DNA of 64,000 nucleotides, from the NCBI GenBank assembly GCA_947095535.1, contig OX352774.1, positions 114,145,996 to 114,209,995 of the forward strand, in the 5' to 3' direction. Both the position numbers and the translations under genes were made by a program. How positions within the stretch are numbered: the stretch's first letter is position 1; each line of letters starts with the position of its first letter. This DNA comes from Poecilobothrus nobilitatus. Taxonomy: Eukaryota; Arthropoda; Insecta; Diptera; Dolichopodidae. This document shows positions 36,540 to 49,790 of the stretch, in pieces. Under the pieces are notes generated by a model. The model made no database searches and was not told where the DNA came from. It saw only the letters and a list, made by a program, of their open reading frames with translations.

Positions 36540-36800
36540 ATGGCACATATATCTGACAGATTTACATCAAAAACTTTCAAATTTGAGATATTTACGTCAA
36601 AATCTTAAAAATGAAATTTTATTGAATTCTGTTCATTCATTTGAGTTATAAGTACACGTGCCCACAGTTTGTTAGACATATAGGCAGACAAACACAACCT
36701 CAAAATTACTTAATTCTGGTTTCTACGTACCGGAGAAATATATATGTGCGCAAAAATCTGTGATTCGAAGTTATAGTACCATCATCACACCTTCCTTATA
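36540..36800 (-). repeat. Possible very diverged DINE-like fragment
   Basis: The run GAGATATTTACGTCAAAATCT, GAGTTATAAGTACACGTGCCC and AGGCAGACAAAC has the order of phrases found in DINE-like heads read on the minus strand (GTCCGTC run, then ACTCAAA). There is no hairpin head. Weak. Confidence 0.25.
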
Positions 36801-37904
36801 CATAACATGTATGCGTTCGGTAAAAATCAAAAGAAACGTTGGCAAGTTTAAAATTATCAATTCAACCTTCAAATGTGAAAGGAGAAAGAAGTATATTAAA
36901 ATTAATTTTTAATTTCAAAACAAATAACAAGAGATCATGATCTTGGCAACCGAATAGTTAAGTGCATTACTTATAATCCCATGTATTGCGTGTACAAATT
37001 AATAACAGTATTTAAATGACCCATATGTGGAATTGGTACTCCACTATTTAAAACTCCTAACGTATTTCTTGCAGAAAATAATTTACAAAAAAACCAGAGC
37101 TTTTTTTTAATTTCTTATAACAGGTATTTTCCTCTACAAAAATGTAATTTATATTTTTTTGAGTAGATTTTCCAGATCAATTTAAAATTTCATTTAGCAT
37201 TTATTAAATTTATATTATAAATTATTTTTATTATTAAATTGCAGTTCAATTATGTTTTAAGATCATTATTATTAATTTTTCTTTTATATACTATTTTAAT
37301 ATGTATATACAGGTATACATATAAAATTTCCCTACAGTTATAGTGTAGACGAACAAAAAAATTTATGTTTATTGAAAATTTATAATAATAACGTGTTTTT
37401 CTCAATTTTCCAACATGATAGAAACATGTATGAAGATTAATAAGAAATCCTTTTATAATTGAGAATTTGGATTTTTCATATACTAAATTTTATTTTAATC
37501 CCAATTTTTACAGTATGAGTATAAATTTTGTAAACTTTTAATATATTATGTATATGTAAACAAATACAGATATTATTATATAGATATAAATAGATTTTTA
37601 TAATAAATTAAGATGGGGTTTAAATTAAAATTTATAAATCATTTGTTAAGATTCTTGTAAAAACCAAGATCACAATAAATTTTTAATTTTTTTTTTTGAC
37701 TTTAAATCTATTGTAGCACATCGTCGTTTATAAAATAAAAATCTATTTCGGTAATACAGGGTGCAGATTTTTAGATTAAATATTAAATTATTTAAAAGTA
37801 ATTAAAGAGTCTTTAAAATTTTTGGGGAAATTACAAAATATATGAACAGGGAAAAAATTCGTAGTTATATTCATACATATGTGTATACTGTACCCCCACA
37901 CTTG

Positions 37905-38025
37905 GCAACTTTCATTTAGGTATTGGATATATGACTAATAGACATTTAACAAAAACGACACTTAACAAAAAAAAATAAATTTAGCCAAACAGGCACTTAA
38001 CAAAAGGACATTTGGCAAAACGGAA
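37905..38025. repeat. Short repeats of CACTTAACAAAA type
   Basis: The words ACATTTAACAAAAACG, ACACTTAACAAAAA, GCACTTAACAAAAGG and ACATTTGGCAAAACGG follow each other. This ~16-18-bp unit resembles the arm of a foldback element, but no inverted partner is visible nearby. The rest of 36801-39768 shows nothing recognisable. Confidence 0.5.
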
Positions 38026-39768
38026 GCGCCTACATAAATAAATATCCAAATATCCAAATGTTAAACCACCTTTTTTTTCACAAATAAACTTTACCTTTTC
38101 GATATTAATTATTTTGACACATTCATTGAGACCTTAATCAGATGACACTTCTATTTCATTTAGAGTAAATTATTTTGGCACAGATTCATGCAACGAAGGA
38201 AAGAGATAATGACATTATAGAGTTGAAAATTAAATTGTTGATTGTTAAAAGCTGCGCTACACTTGTAAAGTGGCTAAAAAAAGTAAAGTAAAAAAAAAAA
38301 AAGTTCGCGAATTAAGAATCTTTGTGATTTATATAAAAAATTCAGAAAAGATAAAATAAAGTAAAAAATATACAGCTTCCTTTGTAAATTTTACTTACGA
38401 TTTTTTTTTAATTTTTTGCCAGATTTTAAAGGGAGACAAAGAAGTATTTTTTTTTTTTTTCAAAAAAGTATTAAAATTTAATTATTTAAATATTAGGTTA
38501 TTTTACTATAAAGGTGACCATAAATTAAGAGTTAACCTTTGCTTTGTTTGTGGTAAAAAACATGACATAAAATGACATTTTATAAAATTTTATGAATTTT
38601 TGTACAAGAAAGCCTACGCGTACTTTTTATTTCGCGATGTCACTTTTATTCCATTTAGGAGAAAAAACTAATTCGATTTTCTATTTAATGCAATCTACTC
38701 CACCCTAATTCTTTTCATTTGATATTTCAGATTATTTTAATACAAGAAATTAAGAAACAAAATTTCTAAGCCTAAGAAAAATAATTTTTCTTGCGTTTAT
38801 TTATTTCATAAATTCAAATGACAGAAACAAAACAGATCAATGTAATCAATATTAGACTTAAATCAATCTTACATATTCATCTTCAATTATTTTTTTTTAT
38901 AAATTTTTTGATCTTTTACTCCAGTTTTAAATTGAATTTACCTCGAAAATATGACAATAAAAATATGAAATGGTGAATTGGTAGGAATAATTACAAGACC
39001 TATATAATAGGATATAAACAACAAATGTCAATCTATTTAGAATTTTAGAATTCTCTATTAGAATTTCTAATTTATGAGTAATAGCTTCCGATTTTATCTC
39101 CCGGATAGACAAATCGCCATTAATCTATATTTTTCTTTCTGGATTTTATAAAATCAAAAAATAGAAGGAATGAAAATCCTTCGTAATTGGTAAGATATGT
39201 CTCAAAGATATAAGTAAACCTATATTTTATTGTTTTATTTCAAATGAATAAGAAATTGTCAAATTGTACAGTAGATAACATTATATAAACTGTCTACAAC
39301 AAAAATAAAAAAGAGAGTCTGCTAAGAGAGTTTGTTTCAAAAGAATATTTCCACAATCATAACAGTTTCAATAGGAAATAAATGGCAAGCATTGGGGCAT
39401 AATAAGAATGCGTCAGCCACTGTCTATAAGACCAAAGCCTCAACGAAATAAAAGATATCTCAAGATCAGAATCAAATTCAATGTATAGGCAGCTATTATA
39501 TGCAAATACTGTCTGACAATACAGCAAATAAAGTTAAAGATAATAGGTTTACTAAATTCCATAACCACTTCATTGTAATTCAAACTCCCAAACAATGCTA
39601 AAGATTTTATAATAAGTAATTATGTAAAAAAAAGTTTTGAATCGCTCTGTATGAAAGCTACAGCGTTTTTATTATCAAAAATATCTTTACATTCAAAATA
39701 TTTTTCAAAAATCCTTAAGTTTGAAAATTATTTGAAAATTTAATATGATACAAAGCATAGATCAAAAG

Positions 39769-40052
39769 AGGAAACTCCAGATCACATACTTTAATTCTGC
39801 GGAGGTTTACTCCAAGCAAGATATCTGTATCTCCGACCATATTGCTTTGCCGAAGATGAATTGCCAGCAATAAACCAAAAATACAATACAAATCTACAAA
39901 TCTTTAATTTCTTAGAGGCAGTATGGCTGACAGAAGTATATTAGTGGAGGCAGGATCGACAACACATATTAACAGGAAGAACACAATACATCTATATCAA
40001 AAGGTTGAAGTGCCCTTTATACCTCCTTAATAAATCTAATCTAATCTAATAG
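39769..40052 (+). pseudogene. Non-LTR retrotransposon ORF2 C-terminus and 3' tail
   Basis: The frame from 39769 reads EETPDHIL, a stop, then FCGGLLQARYLYL, then a run ending IFNFLEAVWLTEVY and a stop at 39943. The pattern E-E-T-x-x-H-x-L-x-x-C followed by a Leu/Arg-rich segment and a final F-L-x-x-x-W is the C-terminal zinc-knuckle/RNase H end of I/Jockey-group non-LTR elements. After the stop is a short 3' region, then a simple tail of TCTAA repeats (40029-40049), the usual end of such elements. It is 5'-truncated and inactive. The clade is not determinable. Confidence 0.65.
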
Positions 40053-41897
40053 ATCAAAATATACTCCTTTTTATAATTCTGTTAAATAAATTTAGAAAAA
40101 TTGTAATCAATTAAAATTTAATAATTAAAATATATTTAACTTAATAAAATATTCCTTAAAGGACATTTATTATTAAATAGTCCTTAAGGGACACCCTACT
40201 ATAATAAATTTTAATCTTATATAATTTATAATTTTTTAATCAAATGCAATTTTGTATTGAACTTTATTTTATGTAATTAAACTTTAAAATTTGATTTCAA
40301 GTATAATATTTTATTGTTAGTTTTAATTTTATTTATATATCCACCATATCTGCGATCTGTTTATTTTATTTTATTTTTTTTTTTGATATTTTTGTTTTCC
40401 TTGCCTTTTTTTTTCCTTATTTTTAAATGAATTCATTTGCATATAAATCGAAGAATTGGGTATTGTTTTTTTTTTCAAGCGATAGAGCATTTTGTGTAAA
40501 TACCCAGGACAACAATTCGTTTTAAAATATGCAATTTAAGTTAATTTTTTGTTTTATTTTTTTTTTTTTTCCTTTATATCTTTAAAAACGAAAATTATGC
40601 TTTTGTATTACATTTGTACGATATCTATGTATTCATATGTAGATATAAAAATACAGGATATGAAATTTCACTTATATTATAATATGATATATTTTATTTT
40701 TTTGTGAATTGTCCAAATCTTCATGGACAATTTTTGAATTCTTTGTTTTTTTTTTTTTGGGAATATGTATGTATGTGACGTATACATATATGTATATGTA
40801 AATTATATTATAAAGAACTCGGTTTTCATTTTTTAAAAGGGTTGGAAAAAATATAAAAAAACTATGGGAAAAAGGATTGTAAAAATTTACTATAGCTATA
40901 TAATAGGTATACTCAGAAAATTGTAACGCCTTTTTGAAGAGTTTTATCATAGTTACTACAATTCATTTCTGATGTCTTTATCTTGGAAGAAGCTTATATC
41001 TTGGAGCTTTTTCATATCACTCTTCAACATTGTAATGCAGCTCTTTAAGTGATAATTACTTTGATCTGATTGGAGAAAATTTTTTCAACGTTAAAACAAC
41101 AAAAAGAACTTTGAGCTTTTTAAGATGAATTTTTTATCTCTATTGTAGATTCGTTACGAATTTACTCCAAGTTATCAAATTATGTTTTTCAAAACTATGA
41201 CAACTTTAAAAAAGGAACATTGAATTTATATCCATATTAAGCCTAGGACGCCACATACTCAAAAATAATTTTTAATAAAACATTTTTGTACCGTTACCAC
41301 ATGGAACTTAGAATATATGTTACGACAACAGACAGCCAGTTATTTCAAAGCTACTTGAACAAAATAAAGCAACTTATGCTGTACTTTTCAATATAAAAAA
41401 ACATTCTAACAAGATAATTTTACTCTCTAGAGGGTTTAAAATTACTTCATATTTGTTTGAAACAAAAAAATGTTGAAACCTTAAAGTTATCAAACCAACG
41501 CTAAATTGAAAATTAATTTTTTGTTGCCTTTGGACTTGGAGTTTGAATGCAATGACAATATTATAAGTATATAAATATATACCTACATAAAAGGACTTAT
41601 CAATAGACATGACATCGAAATAGTACATTAACGGATGGATGGATGATCTGTTGTTTGTTTTTTTTTTTTTTTTTTTTGGTGTATAACTATTTATTGTTAA
41701 AATTCGATATTCAAATGTGACTTTTAAAATTTAAGTTAGTTTTTTAATTCAATACGAGTGTAGATAAAGTCACTTAAAAGACAAGATAATTCAAAAAAAA
41801 AAAAATTAAACTAAATCCAAAACCAAACAAAATTGTAAAATGGGGTAATTGTACACATACTATAATGTTTATTTAAATTTAAAACTATCTTTAATTG
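40053..41897. other. AT-rich non-coding stretch
   Basis: Long T runs (40552-40570, 41660-41678) and AT-rich sequence. No gene or element end seen. Confidence 0.6.
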
Positions 41898-43805
41898 AAA
41901 CGAGGAAGAGTGCAGTAGAGTAGACTGTGTCAACTCTGGGATACCCGTATGAACGTAATATATCCTGTTTCTATAAAACTTGATCATCTTTTAAAAACAT
42001 TCAGAGTTTTAGTACCGAACTACAGAGATATATTTATGTAAATTGTGGAGTTGTATGATAGCTACCCGAATCTATTGCGCCTAGCTTCATTAAGTTCCAA
42101 GAAATGCAAAAAGCCTGAACCGGCTGCTTTAGACCATTCAAATTTTACAAAAGTTTTTGGCATGCAACTCGACACTTTTTCACTAAATTTCAGATAGCTA
42201 GCTTCAATAGACACTGAGTTATTTTCATTTAAAAAGAGAAGTTGTATGGCAACTATCCGAACCTGTCATATCATCACAACAAAATTTTACAGAAGTTGTT
42301 GCCATAAAACTCGATCATCATTTGCAAAATTTCAGATACCTAGATTGAATAGACACTGGGTTATTTCCATTTAAAGAAAGAAGTTGTATGGCAGCTACTC
42401 GAACCCGGCGGCCGAAAATGCTGGAGTTAAATAGCAAAACTAACAATTTTGTAAAAGTGACGTAAAAAAAATTGCAGCCTCCTAACTCCTTTATTTTTTG
42501 AGTTATCGTGCGGACGGACACTGAGTTCTTTCATTTAAAAAGAGATTTTGTATGGCAGCTACCCGAACCCGTCACACCACCACAACCAAATTTTGCAGAA
42601 GTTGTTGCCATAAAACTTGATCATCATTCGCAAAATTTCAGATACCTAGATTGAACAGACACTGGGTTATTTCTATTTAAAGAAAGAAGTTGTATGGCAG
42701 CTACTCGAACCCGGGCGCCGAAAATGCTGGAGTTAAATAGCAAAACTAACAATTTTGCAAGAGTGACGTAAAAAAAATTTCAGTTTCCTAGCTCCTTTAT
42801 TTTTTGAGTTATCGTGCGGACGGACACTGAGTTCTTTTCATTTAAAAAGAGATTTTGTATGGCAGCTACCCGAACCCGTCGCACCAGCACAACCAAATTT
42901 TGTAGAAGTTGTTGCCATAAAACTTGATCATCATTTGCAAAATTTCAGAGGCCTAGCTTCATTAGGTTCCAAGAGGTGCAAGAAGTCTGAACCGGCTGCT
43001 CTAGACCAAACAAATTTTACAAAAGTTGTTGGCATATAACTCGACACTTCTTTACTAAATTTCAGATTCCTAGCTTCAATAAACACTGAGTTATTCTCAT
43101 TTAACCGGATAAGTTGTATGGCAGCTACCCGAACCCGCCGCACCACCACAACCAAATTTTACAAAAGTTGTTGCCATAAAACTTGATCATCATTTGCAAA
43201 ATTTCAGACGCCTAGCTTCATTAGGTTCCAAGAGGTGCAAGAAGTCTGAACCGGCTGCTCTAGACCAACCAAATTTTACAAAAGTTGTTGGCATGTAACT
43301 CGACACCTCTTTACTAAATTTCAGATTCCTAGCTTCAATAAACACTGATTTATTCTCATTTAAACGGAGAAGTTGTATGGCAGCTACCCGAACCCGCTGC
43401 ACCAGCACAACCAAATTTTACAAAAGTTGTTGCCATAAAACTTGATCATCATTTACAAAATTTCAGAAACCTAGCTTGAATAGATACTGAGTTATTTCTA
43501 TATAAAGATAGAAGTTGTATGGCAGCTACTCGAACCCGCCGACCGAAAATGTTGGATTTAAATAGCAAAACTAACAATTTTGCAAAAGTGACGTAAAAAA
43601 AATTTCAGCGCCCTAGCTCCTTTATTTTTTGAGTTATCGTGCGGACGGACGGACGGACGGACGTACATGGCTTAATCGACTCAGAATTCGATTCTGAGCC
43701 GATCCATACCTTTGACATTATATCTAGCTCGACTCCTTTAAGGTGTCACAAACGTAATGGCAAATTTATTATACCCTTGAACATAGTTCATACGGGTATA
43801 AAAAA
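41898..43805 (-). mobile_element. DINE-like family A, long internally amplified copy
   Basis: Minus-strand element with the hairpin head (TATACCCGTATGAAC ... TTCAAGGGTATAA) at 43770-43803 and the 3' end (GGGTATCCCAGAGTTGACAC ... CTTCCTCG) at 41900-41945. Compared with the 727-bp copy at 6256 it is 1.9 kb because internal modules are amplified. A ~259-bp unit is repeated at 42931-43189 and 43190-43448, and a ~316-bp unit near 42510 and 42826. The frames of 67-74 aa in these units (AATRVR and SSYMPTTFVKF phrases) recur only because the DNA is repeated; the unit length is not a multiple of three. Confidence 0.85.
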
Positions 43806-44529
43806 TTTTCTATCTATATGTTAATCTGCGTTTATATTTTCAGAGATAACAAATATATAAATGGATGTTCGACTTTTTGGCCAAGCAAAAATGTTATGAT
43901 GTTTTTTGATTAAGCCGTATTATTGATATATTTTCTACTAAAGAATAGTGCACTACTGACCAATTAGACCTTAATTTGATACAATACAATTCCCGGTCTC
44001 TTAAATATGAGATTCCTCGATAGGTGGGGTATAGCGATTAGGAACTGCTATATATTATTAATTCTCTTTCAAATAACTCCTCTTTAGTTGAAAACACGAA
44101 ATTTTGTTAAGTCTGTTAATTTCTCGTGCATTAAGTCTAATGAAGATTTTTTTCAAACTGCATTTTTAGTTCTGAAAGCTGTGAAATAATGCTGTGTAGC
44201 AATAGCCAATATTAGAAAACTATTTATGGTTTATAAATGAAACAATATTCTAACTTTCCAAATTTTTGCTTTTCTGGTTAAAATGAGTGTCGTTAAAATT
44301 TAATAAAATTAGGTACTTAACTGCCCGAACATTTTAAAACTCTTTCCAAGTTTCAAACATATAATTTAATTAGTTTCGTTTTAATTTAATTATCAGCTGT
44401 GTATAGTATTAAAATAATACGGAAACATAATTACCCCATTTTACTTTAAAAATTTTTTTTTATGAATATAAAGCGATGAAAAATACAATTTACAATGTAA
44501 AATGTTCAAAACTTACAGTGGAGACCATA
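43806..44529. other. AT-rich non-coding stretch
   Basis: Nothing recognisable. Confidence 0.55.
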
Positions 44530-45885
44530 AAAATGACCATACTGTATTTTATATTACGTGTAAATTATAAAGTATTCGCAAAAATAAAATATAAATTTAA
44601 ACAAGGTAGAATGTAAACCAACGGTTTTTAAAAGCGCGCTTTTCCAAAACTCAATATAAACTGTTTAGAATTGTGACTTGCACAAAAATTTTAAAATTTC
44701 ATGTAATAAGAAAATAGGACATTTTTGAAATTTTGAGGGGCCGTAAGTCCGGAATCCTTTATAACTAAGAAAAACCGTTAACACACGTAAAAATATATTA
44801 TTGAACCTTTAATTTTCATGTCTTGTCAAAGAAAAATTTTTACAGGTGTCTAAAAATAGCAAATTTTAAATTTTTGAGGCGTAATAACTCTTAAAGAGGG
44901 CTACCAAAAAATTTTCTGAGGAAACTTATACTAATTCTTAAAGTTCTTTCTTGTCTCAAAAATGCAGGTTCCTATCTAAAGGCGTGCCGGAGTTATGAAA
45001 AAAGAAATTTCATGCAAAATGTGGTTTTCACATAACGGTAAATTTAAATAGTAAATTACAAATAATTACATAATTTTGATATTGTTTTATATAGATAATA
45101 AAATTTTCGATCTTCTGGCGGTTTTAGATTGCAAAACTATTACGCAGAGCCTGAGATATATGCTTCTGAAAATGGGGCTTTTTCACAATTTTGAAAAGCT
45201 GCAACTTTGGAACCCTTTACAACTAAAATAAACCTTTAACACACGTAAAAATATAGTACTGTAGCTTTAATTTTTATATCTTGCAGAAGTAAAATGTGTA
45301 CAGGTTCCTAAGTTACAGGTGTTTAAAAATAGCAAATTTTCAATTTTGAAGCCCTAATAGCTCATAAACAGGGGAGTGGTCCAAAAAAATTTTCTAAGCA
45401 ACCTTATACTAATTCTAAAAGTTCTTTCTTGCCTCAAAATTTCAAGCCTCTATCTAAAAGCGTGCCGGAGTTATGAAAGTAGAAAAATCATGCAAAATTT
45501 GGTTTTCACATAACGGTAAATTTAAATACTAAATTTAAAAAAATTGTATAATTTTGATATTAATTTACAAAGTTAAAAAAAAACCCGTCGAATGACGTTT
45601 TCAGATTAAAAAAATCTTAAGCAGAACATAAGATATATGCATTCAAAAATAGGGCTTTTTCAAAGTTTGAGGGGCTGTAGCTCCGTAATGGATGGGACTA
45701 CTTGAAAAAGTTGTTGCACAAAATTTTTTTTTTTATGAGACCTACACATGGTTAAAATTTTTCTCTACCTTTAACGGTGTATAAGTTTTGTAAACAGACG
45801 GACGAACGGACGGACGGACAGAGTGAAACTAATAAGCACATTTTTTCAAAATTTTTTTGGAAATGTGCTAAAAACGAAATTTATA
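44530..45885 (-). mobile_element. DINE-like family C, longest copy
   Basis: Minus-strand element. The head (45835-45885) has a hairpin of AGCACATTT and AAATGTGCT around a T-rich loop, then a CCGTCCGTCCGTTCGTCCGT run (plus strand 45799-45818) and AACGGTGTATAAGTTTTG. Inside, a ~450-bp module is present twice. It holds AACACACGTAAAAATAT, TTCTTTCTTG, GCCGGAGTTATGAAA and CATAACGGTAAATTTAAA, at about 44700-45080 and 45200-45560. The 3' boundary near 44530 is approximate. The AACGGTAAATT phrase is shared with family B. Confidence 0.8.
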
Positions 45886-47269
45886 TAAAACTGATTCAAG
45901 TAAGATACTTATATTTTAATAAAGACGAGATTAAATTCAATTGAATGATTTTCTCTGTCATAGATATTCTCGTATCTAACGTCTATCATCTTCAAACTGC
46001 GCCATTTTGAATTTTGGACACCTATAAATTAATTATAATTGAAATTTTATTAGGTTATTGAAAATTACACTATTATTATAAATTTAAATTTTTCAATACA
46101 ATTTATTTTAATTAAGTAATTTTCATCTTAAATGCCTTTTCATTAACAACTTTGTCATATTCGGGCTACAGAAAATTTACATATAATTCAAGATTTATTT
46201 AAGCATCAAGAATTATCCAAGTTACTGCAGAGTCTGGAAGGATAATTCGTGTCTCTATGAAAGCACGAATAATTTTGCATTAAATACTACATTTCTTTTA
46301 AAGATGAATATTATCGAAACATGATTTCCTTTAATGGAACTTACAGAATCTGCTCTGGGAAGTGACATTCGATTTAAAATACATAAATACTGTCTAAATT
46401 TAGAAATAAGAAAATTCTACCGAGCAATTAACTAACAGACCTGTTTAACCCTATACGTATTACTTGTGAAAAAAAAACTTTAAGGTTATTTTCCTAAGAA
46501 GTTCTTTCCACCAATAATCCTGACTCTAACTGTATTTTCCCCCATTGAAAAAAAAAAATTGTTATAAATGTATATTTTGATACAGTAATACACAAATACA
46601 AAAATGCAAAATACATACTAAATGACAAAAAAGTTTCAAAAAATTAAAATGTTTTATATAAAAAGGATATGTGGACATTAAACTAAAAATATAAAAAAAC
46701 AAAAAAACTACAGGATATGGAATCAAGGAAGAAGGTCAAGGACAAAAAAATATTTATTTGTTGTTTTGAGTTTTATCATCACTAACACAACCATACACCA
46801 GTCTATAGTGAAAAAAAAGTATAATATGGTAAAAAATATGGAACTAGGACAATAAGAATTTAAATTCAATGGAAATTGTATGAAGTACAATTAAAGCAAA
46901 TTTTTTTTTTTTTCCAGTAAGAATTTTTATTTATTTATTTTTTTTTTTTTTTTTTTTGTTATCATTATTGTTGTTTATTTATATTTGGACTAGTATTCAT
47001 CATTAAAACCAAAATAAAAATGATAATTAACTTTTTATTTCTTATGGTTTTTCTTTTTATAGTTAGTTATATTCTATTTAAAAAGTGCATTTTTTTAACT
47101 TATTGTGATTACAAAATGCAAATTTTTAAAATTTTATTTGTATATACATTTTTTATTTTAATATATAAATAAAAAAAAAATCAATATTTTTAATTTCAAA
47201 TTGAAATTTAAAAAAATATATAAAGTGGTTGTATTTTGCTGAATAGATACAAATTCTTGTTATATGGAA
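45886..47269. other. AT-rich non-coding stretch
   Basis: Nothing recognisable; long T runs near 46903-46957. Confidence 0.6.
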
Positions 47270-47905
47270 TAATGTTTTTAGTGGGGATTTATAGGTGGCA
47301 GCCCCCACTATTAGAGAGCTCTGCGAAACAGGACTCTTTGCTTTTTTCAGAAAATATATATACAATATATATATATATATGAATAAGACGGTAAAGTTGA
47401 AAATGTCGACTAAAATATAGATACCGATTGAGAAAATATCGACTGAAAATTTATAGACTGATAAAATGTCGAATAAAAATATAGAAGAAAAATTCAATGA
47501 AAAGTTATACGCTTTTTACAAAATATTTATATATATATGTATATGCATATGCGCGATACTGGATTAGAAGGTTTTTAGAGGTGGATTTAAAATCGGAGTT
47601 ATATGCTTTTTTCCAAAATATGTATATACCTATATGTATGCTGAAGATTTTTTTAAAAATTTCCTCAGTCAGTATTTCCTCATAAAATATTTCCTCAGTC
47701 GACATTTTCTCGGTCGACGTTTTCTCAATCGACATTTTCTCAGTCGACAGTCGACATTATAATCCAAACCCGAATAAGAAGTGTTTTACAGCTGATTTCA
47801 AAATATGGTTCTATATTTTTTCCAGAAATTGTATATAAAATATGTATATGAATAGGAGCGATTTTATAGCTGATTATAAAATCAGGGTTTTAATAATTTG
47901 TTTGG
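47270..47905. repeat. Diverged tandem repeat array
   Basis: Units share GTTTTACAGCTGATTTCAAA (or TTTTTAGAGGTGGATTTAAA), then TATTTTTTCCAGAAA, then TATGTATATGAATAGG. Recognisable units lie near 47275, 47560, 47780 and 47850. A Foldback-like element interrupts it at 47390-47771, and a further unit lies inside that element. Confidence 0.6.
47390..47771. mobile_element. Small Foldback-like element
   Basis: Inverted arms carry tandem words of GTCGACTGAGAAAAT type: on the left at 47403-47480 and inverted on the right at 47660-47757 (five to six units, TTTTCTCAGTCGACA). The ends are GGTAAAGTTG and, inverted, GGGTTTGGATT. The flanks GAATAAGAC (47381-47389) and GAATAAGAA (47772-47780) agree at eight of nine bases. 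Removing the element and one flank joins two halves of a unit of the surrounding array, which supports the boundaries. Architecture matches the larger element at 30978-32211. Confidence 0.65.
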
Positions 47906-48999
47906 TAGAGATGTTGGGGGCTGTAATCTTAACTATTTTAACTGCTTTCATCTCTCCTATATATACCCTTAGCTAAGATTCTACCATATAAATATATATT
48001 TATATTTAAAAAAAAATTTTTAATATTTGTTGTACATTTTATTGAACAGCAATTACCAAACATAAAAAAAAAATCACGTATCAAGTGGGTGGTGAAGAGT
48101 TGAACGAGTCTTATTATAAAATATTCTTTGGTTTGTTAGTTATTTATAATATTTTTTATGAAAAAAATAATGTAGTTATAATTTTGATTAATATAGATAA
48201 TAAAGCATCATATATATAAGTTTATATTTGATAACATACTACCGTCCTCTGTAAAAAATCTATCTCCTCAGATTTTTTTAAAATAAAAGGGAAGACCATA
48301 GACAGTAATAGAATAGAAATAAAAAGAAGTTCATGTAACTATCTTTAGAATTTTTACTTTATTTAGTAGTTTAGTGTTGCAATGAAATATTAGATAAGTA
48401 AAATTTATTTTTCAAAATTCTTTTCTGTTGTGCGACATAATTATTATAAATATGAGTGTCACTGTCAGTTTTTCGTTTAAAATAATAAGTGTTTGAATTA
48501 AAAAATTGAAAAAAATAATAAAACTTACTAAGTTTGAAGAAAATCTTAAAGGAAAACACATTCTTTGATGTTTAAAGTTCAATTTTATTTTAAAAATACA
48601 CAATTTTAAGGAAAAAAAATAGGAGGAAAAAAAAATACACAATTTTAAAGAGAGTAAGTGAGAATGTCACTTATAGTTTTGTGTTTTTTTTTTGTTATTC
48701 TGTTGTGTGCGTTTTGTTACTACTACAGACTATCGTATTACCAAAGTATATCTATTGGTAATAAGTATAATTAAATCAAACTTTTCATTTACGTAAACCT
48801 AATGCAGTTTTTTACATATACCAAATCAAAAAAACATCCATTAGTTAAAAGAAATGTAAAATTTTGTAATCACGTGGTTATTGCAATTGCAACTACTTGT
48901 AATTTGTAATAAATATATGTATACCAAAGATAATATAAACCATATAATGTAGATGTGTAAATGCAATTTAAATGAGAAAAACATATATTTCAACTTTTC
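47906..48999. other. AT-rich non-coding stretch
   Basis: No gene. A ~40-bp tandem duplication with AAATACACAATTTTAA lies at 48592-48650. Confidence 0.55.
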
Positions 49000-49340
49000 T
49001 TGAATGTGTATACTGTATCTTTGTGTAGATATTTATTTATATACGGTGAGATTGCATAACTGCATACTTGTGTAGATATTCATTTATATACTGTTGAGTG
49101 TGTATACTTGTGTAGGTTTAAGGAAAAAAATTTTTTTCTAAGTTTGCTAAACAAATATGACGTATATTATGTATGTATATATTGTGCACATAATATATTT
49201 TATCTTCAGAAAAAAATATTAAGTAATTGTATGTGTATATTGTGTATATATGCGGTTGTGTATATTGTGTATATTTATCTTCAGAAAGAAGTATTGTGTA
49301 TGTATATATTGTGGATACAATTTTTTTGTGTGAATACATG
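49000..49340. repeat. Two short tandem duplications, TG/TA-rich
   Basis: A ~60-bp unit with TTGTGTAGATATTCATTTATAT is repeated at 49020-49110. A ~95-bp unit with TTTATCTTCAGAAAGAA and GTATGTATATATTGTG is repeated at 49160-49315. The open frames on both strands here are low-complexity. Confidence 0.65.
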
Positions 49341-49694
49341 TGTATGTATCTATATTAAATCAAAATAGCTCGCCGAACTCATAGTTTATTTTCGTTTTGT
49401 TAAAATATTTCGAAGTAAAAAAGAAAAACATAAAATAATCAAACCCGGATTGGATTTTTTTTTTAAATTTTTATACAAAAATTTGTATGTGAGTGGACAT
49501 CTTCTAGTATATACAAATATAATATTATCTTTGGACATACACATGTACTTTAGTTTTAACATTCTAAGAGATTGCATTTAACAAATAAATATAAGTAAAT
49601 AGAATTAGAATCTAAAGAGTATGGTTAATGGTTATATTATGATTGTTTTTACTTTTTTTTTTTTTGAACAAAACAAAATAATGATTTGAATTAA

Positions 49695-49790
49695 TTATAC
49701 CTATACCATGTACATAGTAGCATTATACCACCATTATACCATGTACATTATACCATTATACCATATACATAGTAGTAACAGTATATTAAT
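49695..49790. repeat. Microsatellite of ATTATACCATGTACAT type
   Basis: The words TATACCATGTACAT and CATTATACCA recur four to five times. 49340-49694 and 49791-50939 otherwise show only AT-rich DNA. A phrase near 50712-50740 (AATAAGCAGGAAATTTCTTT) matches the end of the retrotransposon scrap at 53184. Confidence 0.6.

Noticed and set aside
36936..37035. AACCGAATAGTTAAGTGCATT as a third tRNA-like unit.
   Set aside because: No credible box B and no second copy in the window.
42931..43414. Open frames of 74 aa repeated with very similar protein sequence (also at 6595-6816 and 42318-42521).
   Set aside because: They are readings of the tandem DNA module of family A DINE elements. The ~259-bp period is not a multiple of three, the same sequence lies in a non-coding mobile element, and there is no domain.
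49108..49368. Overlapping frames of 86 and 73 aa.
   Set aside because: Tyr/Ile/Cys-rich readings of TG/TA tandem duplications.
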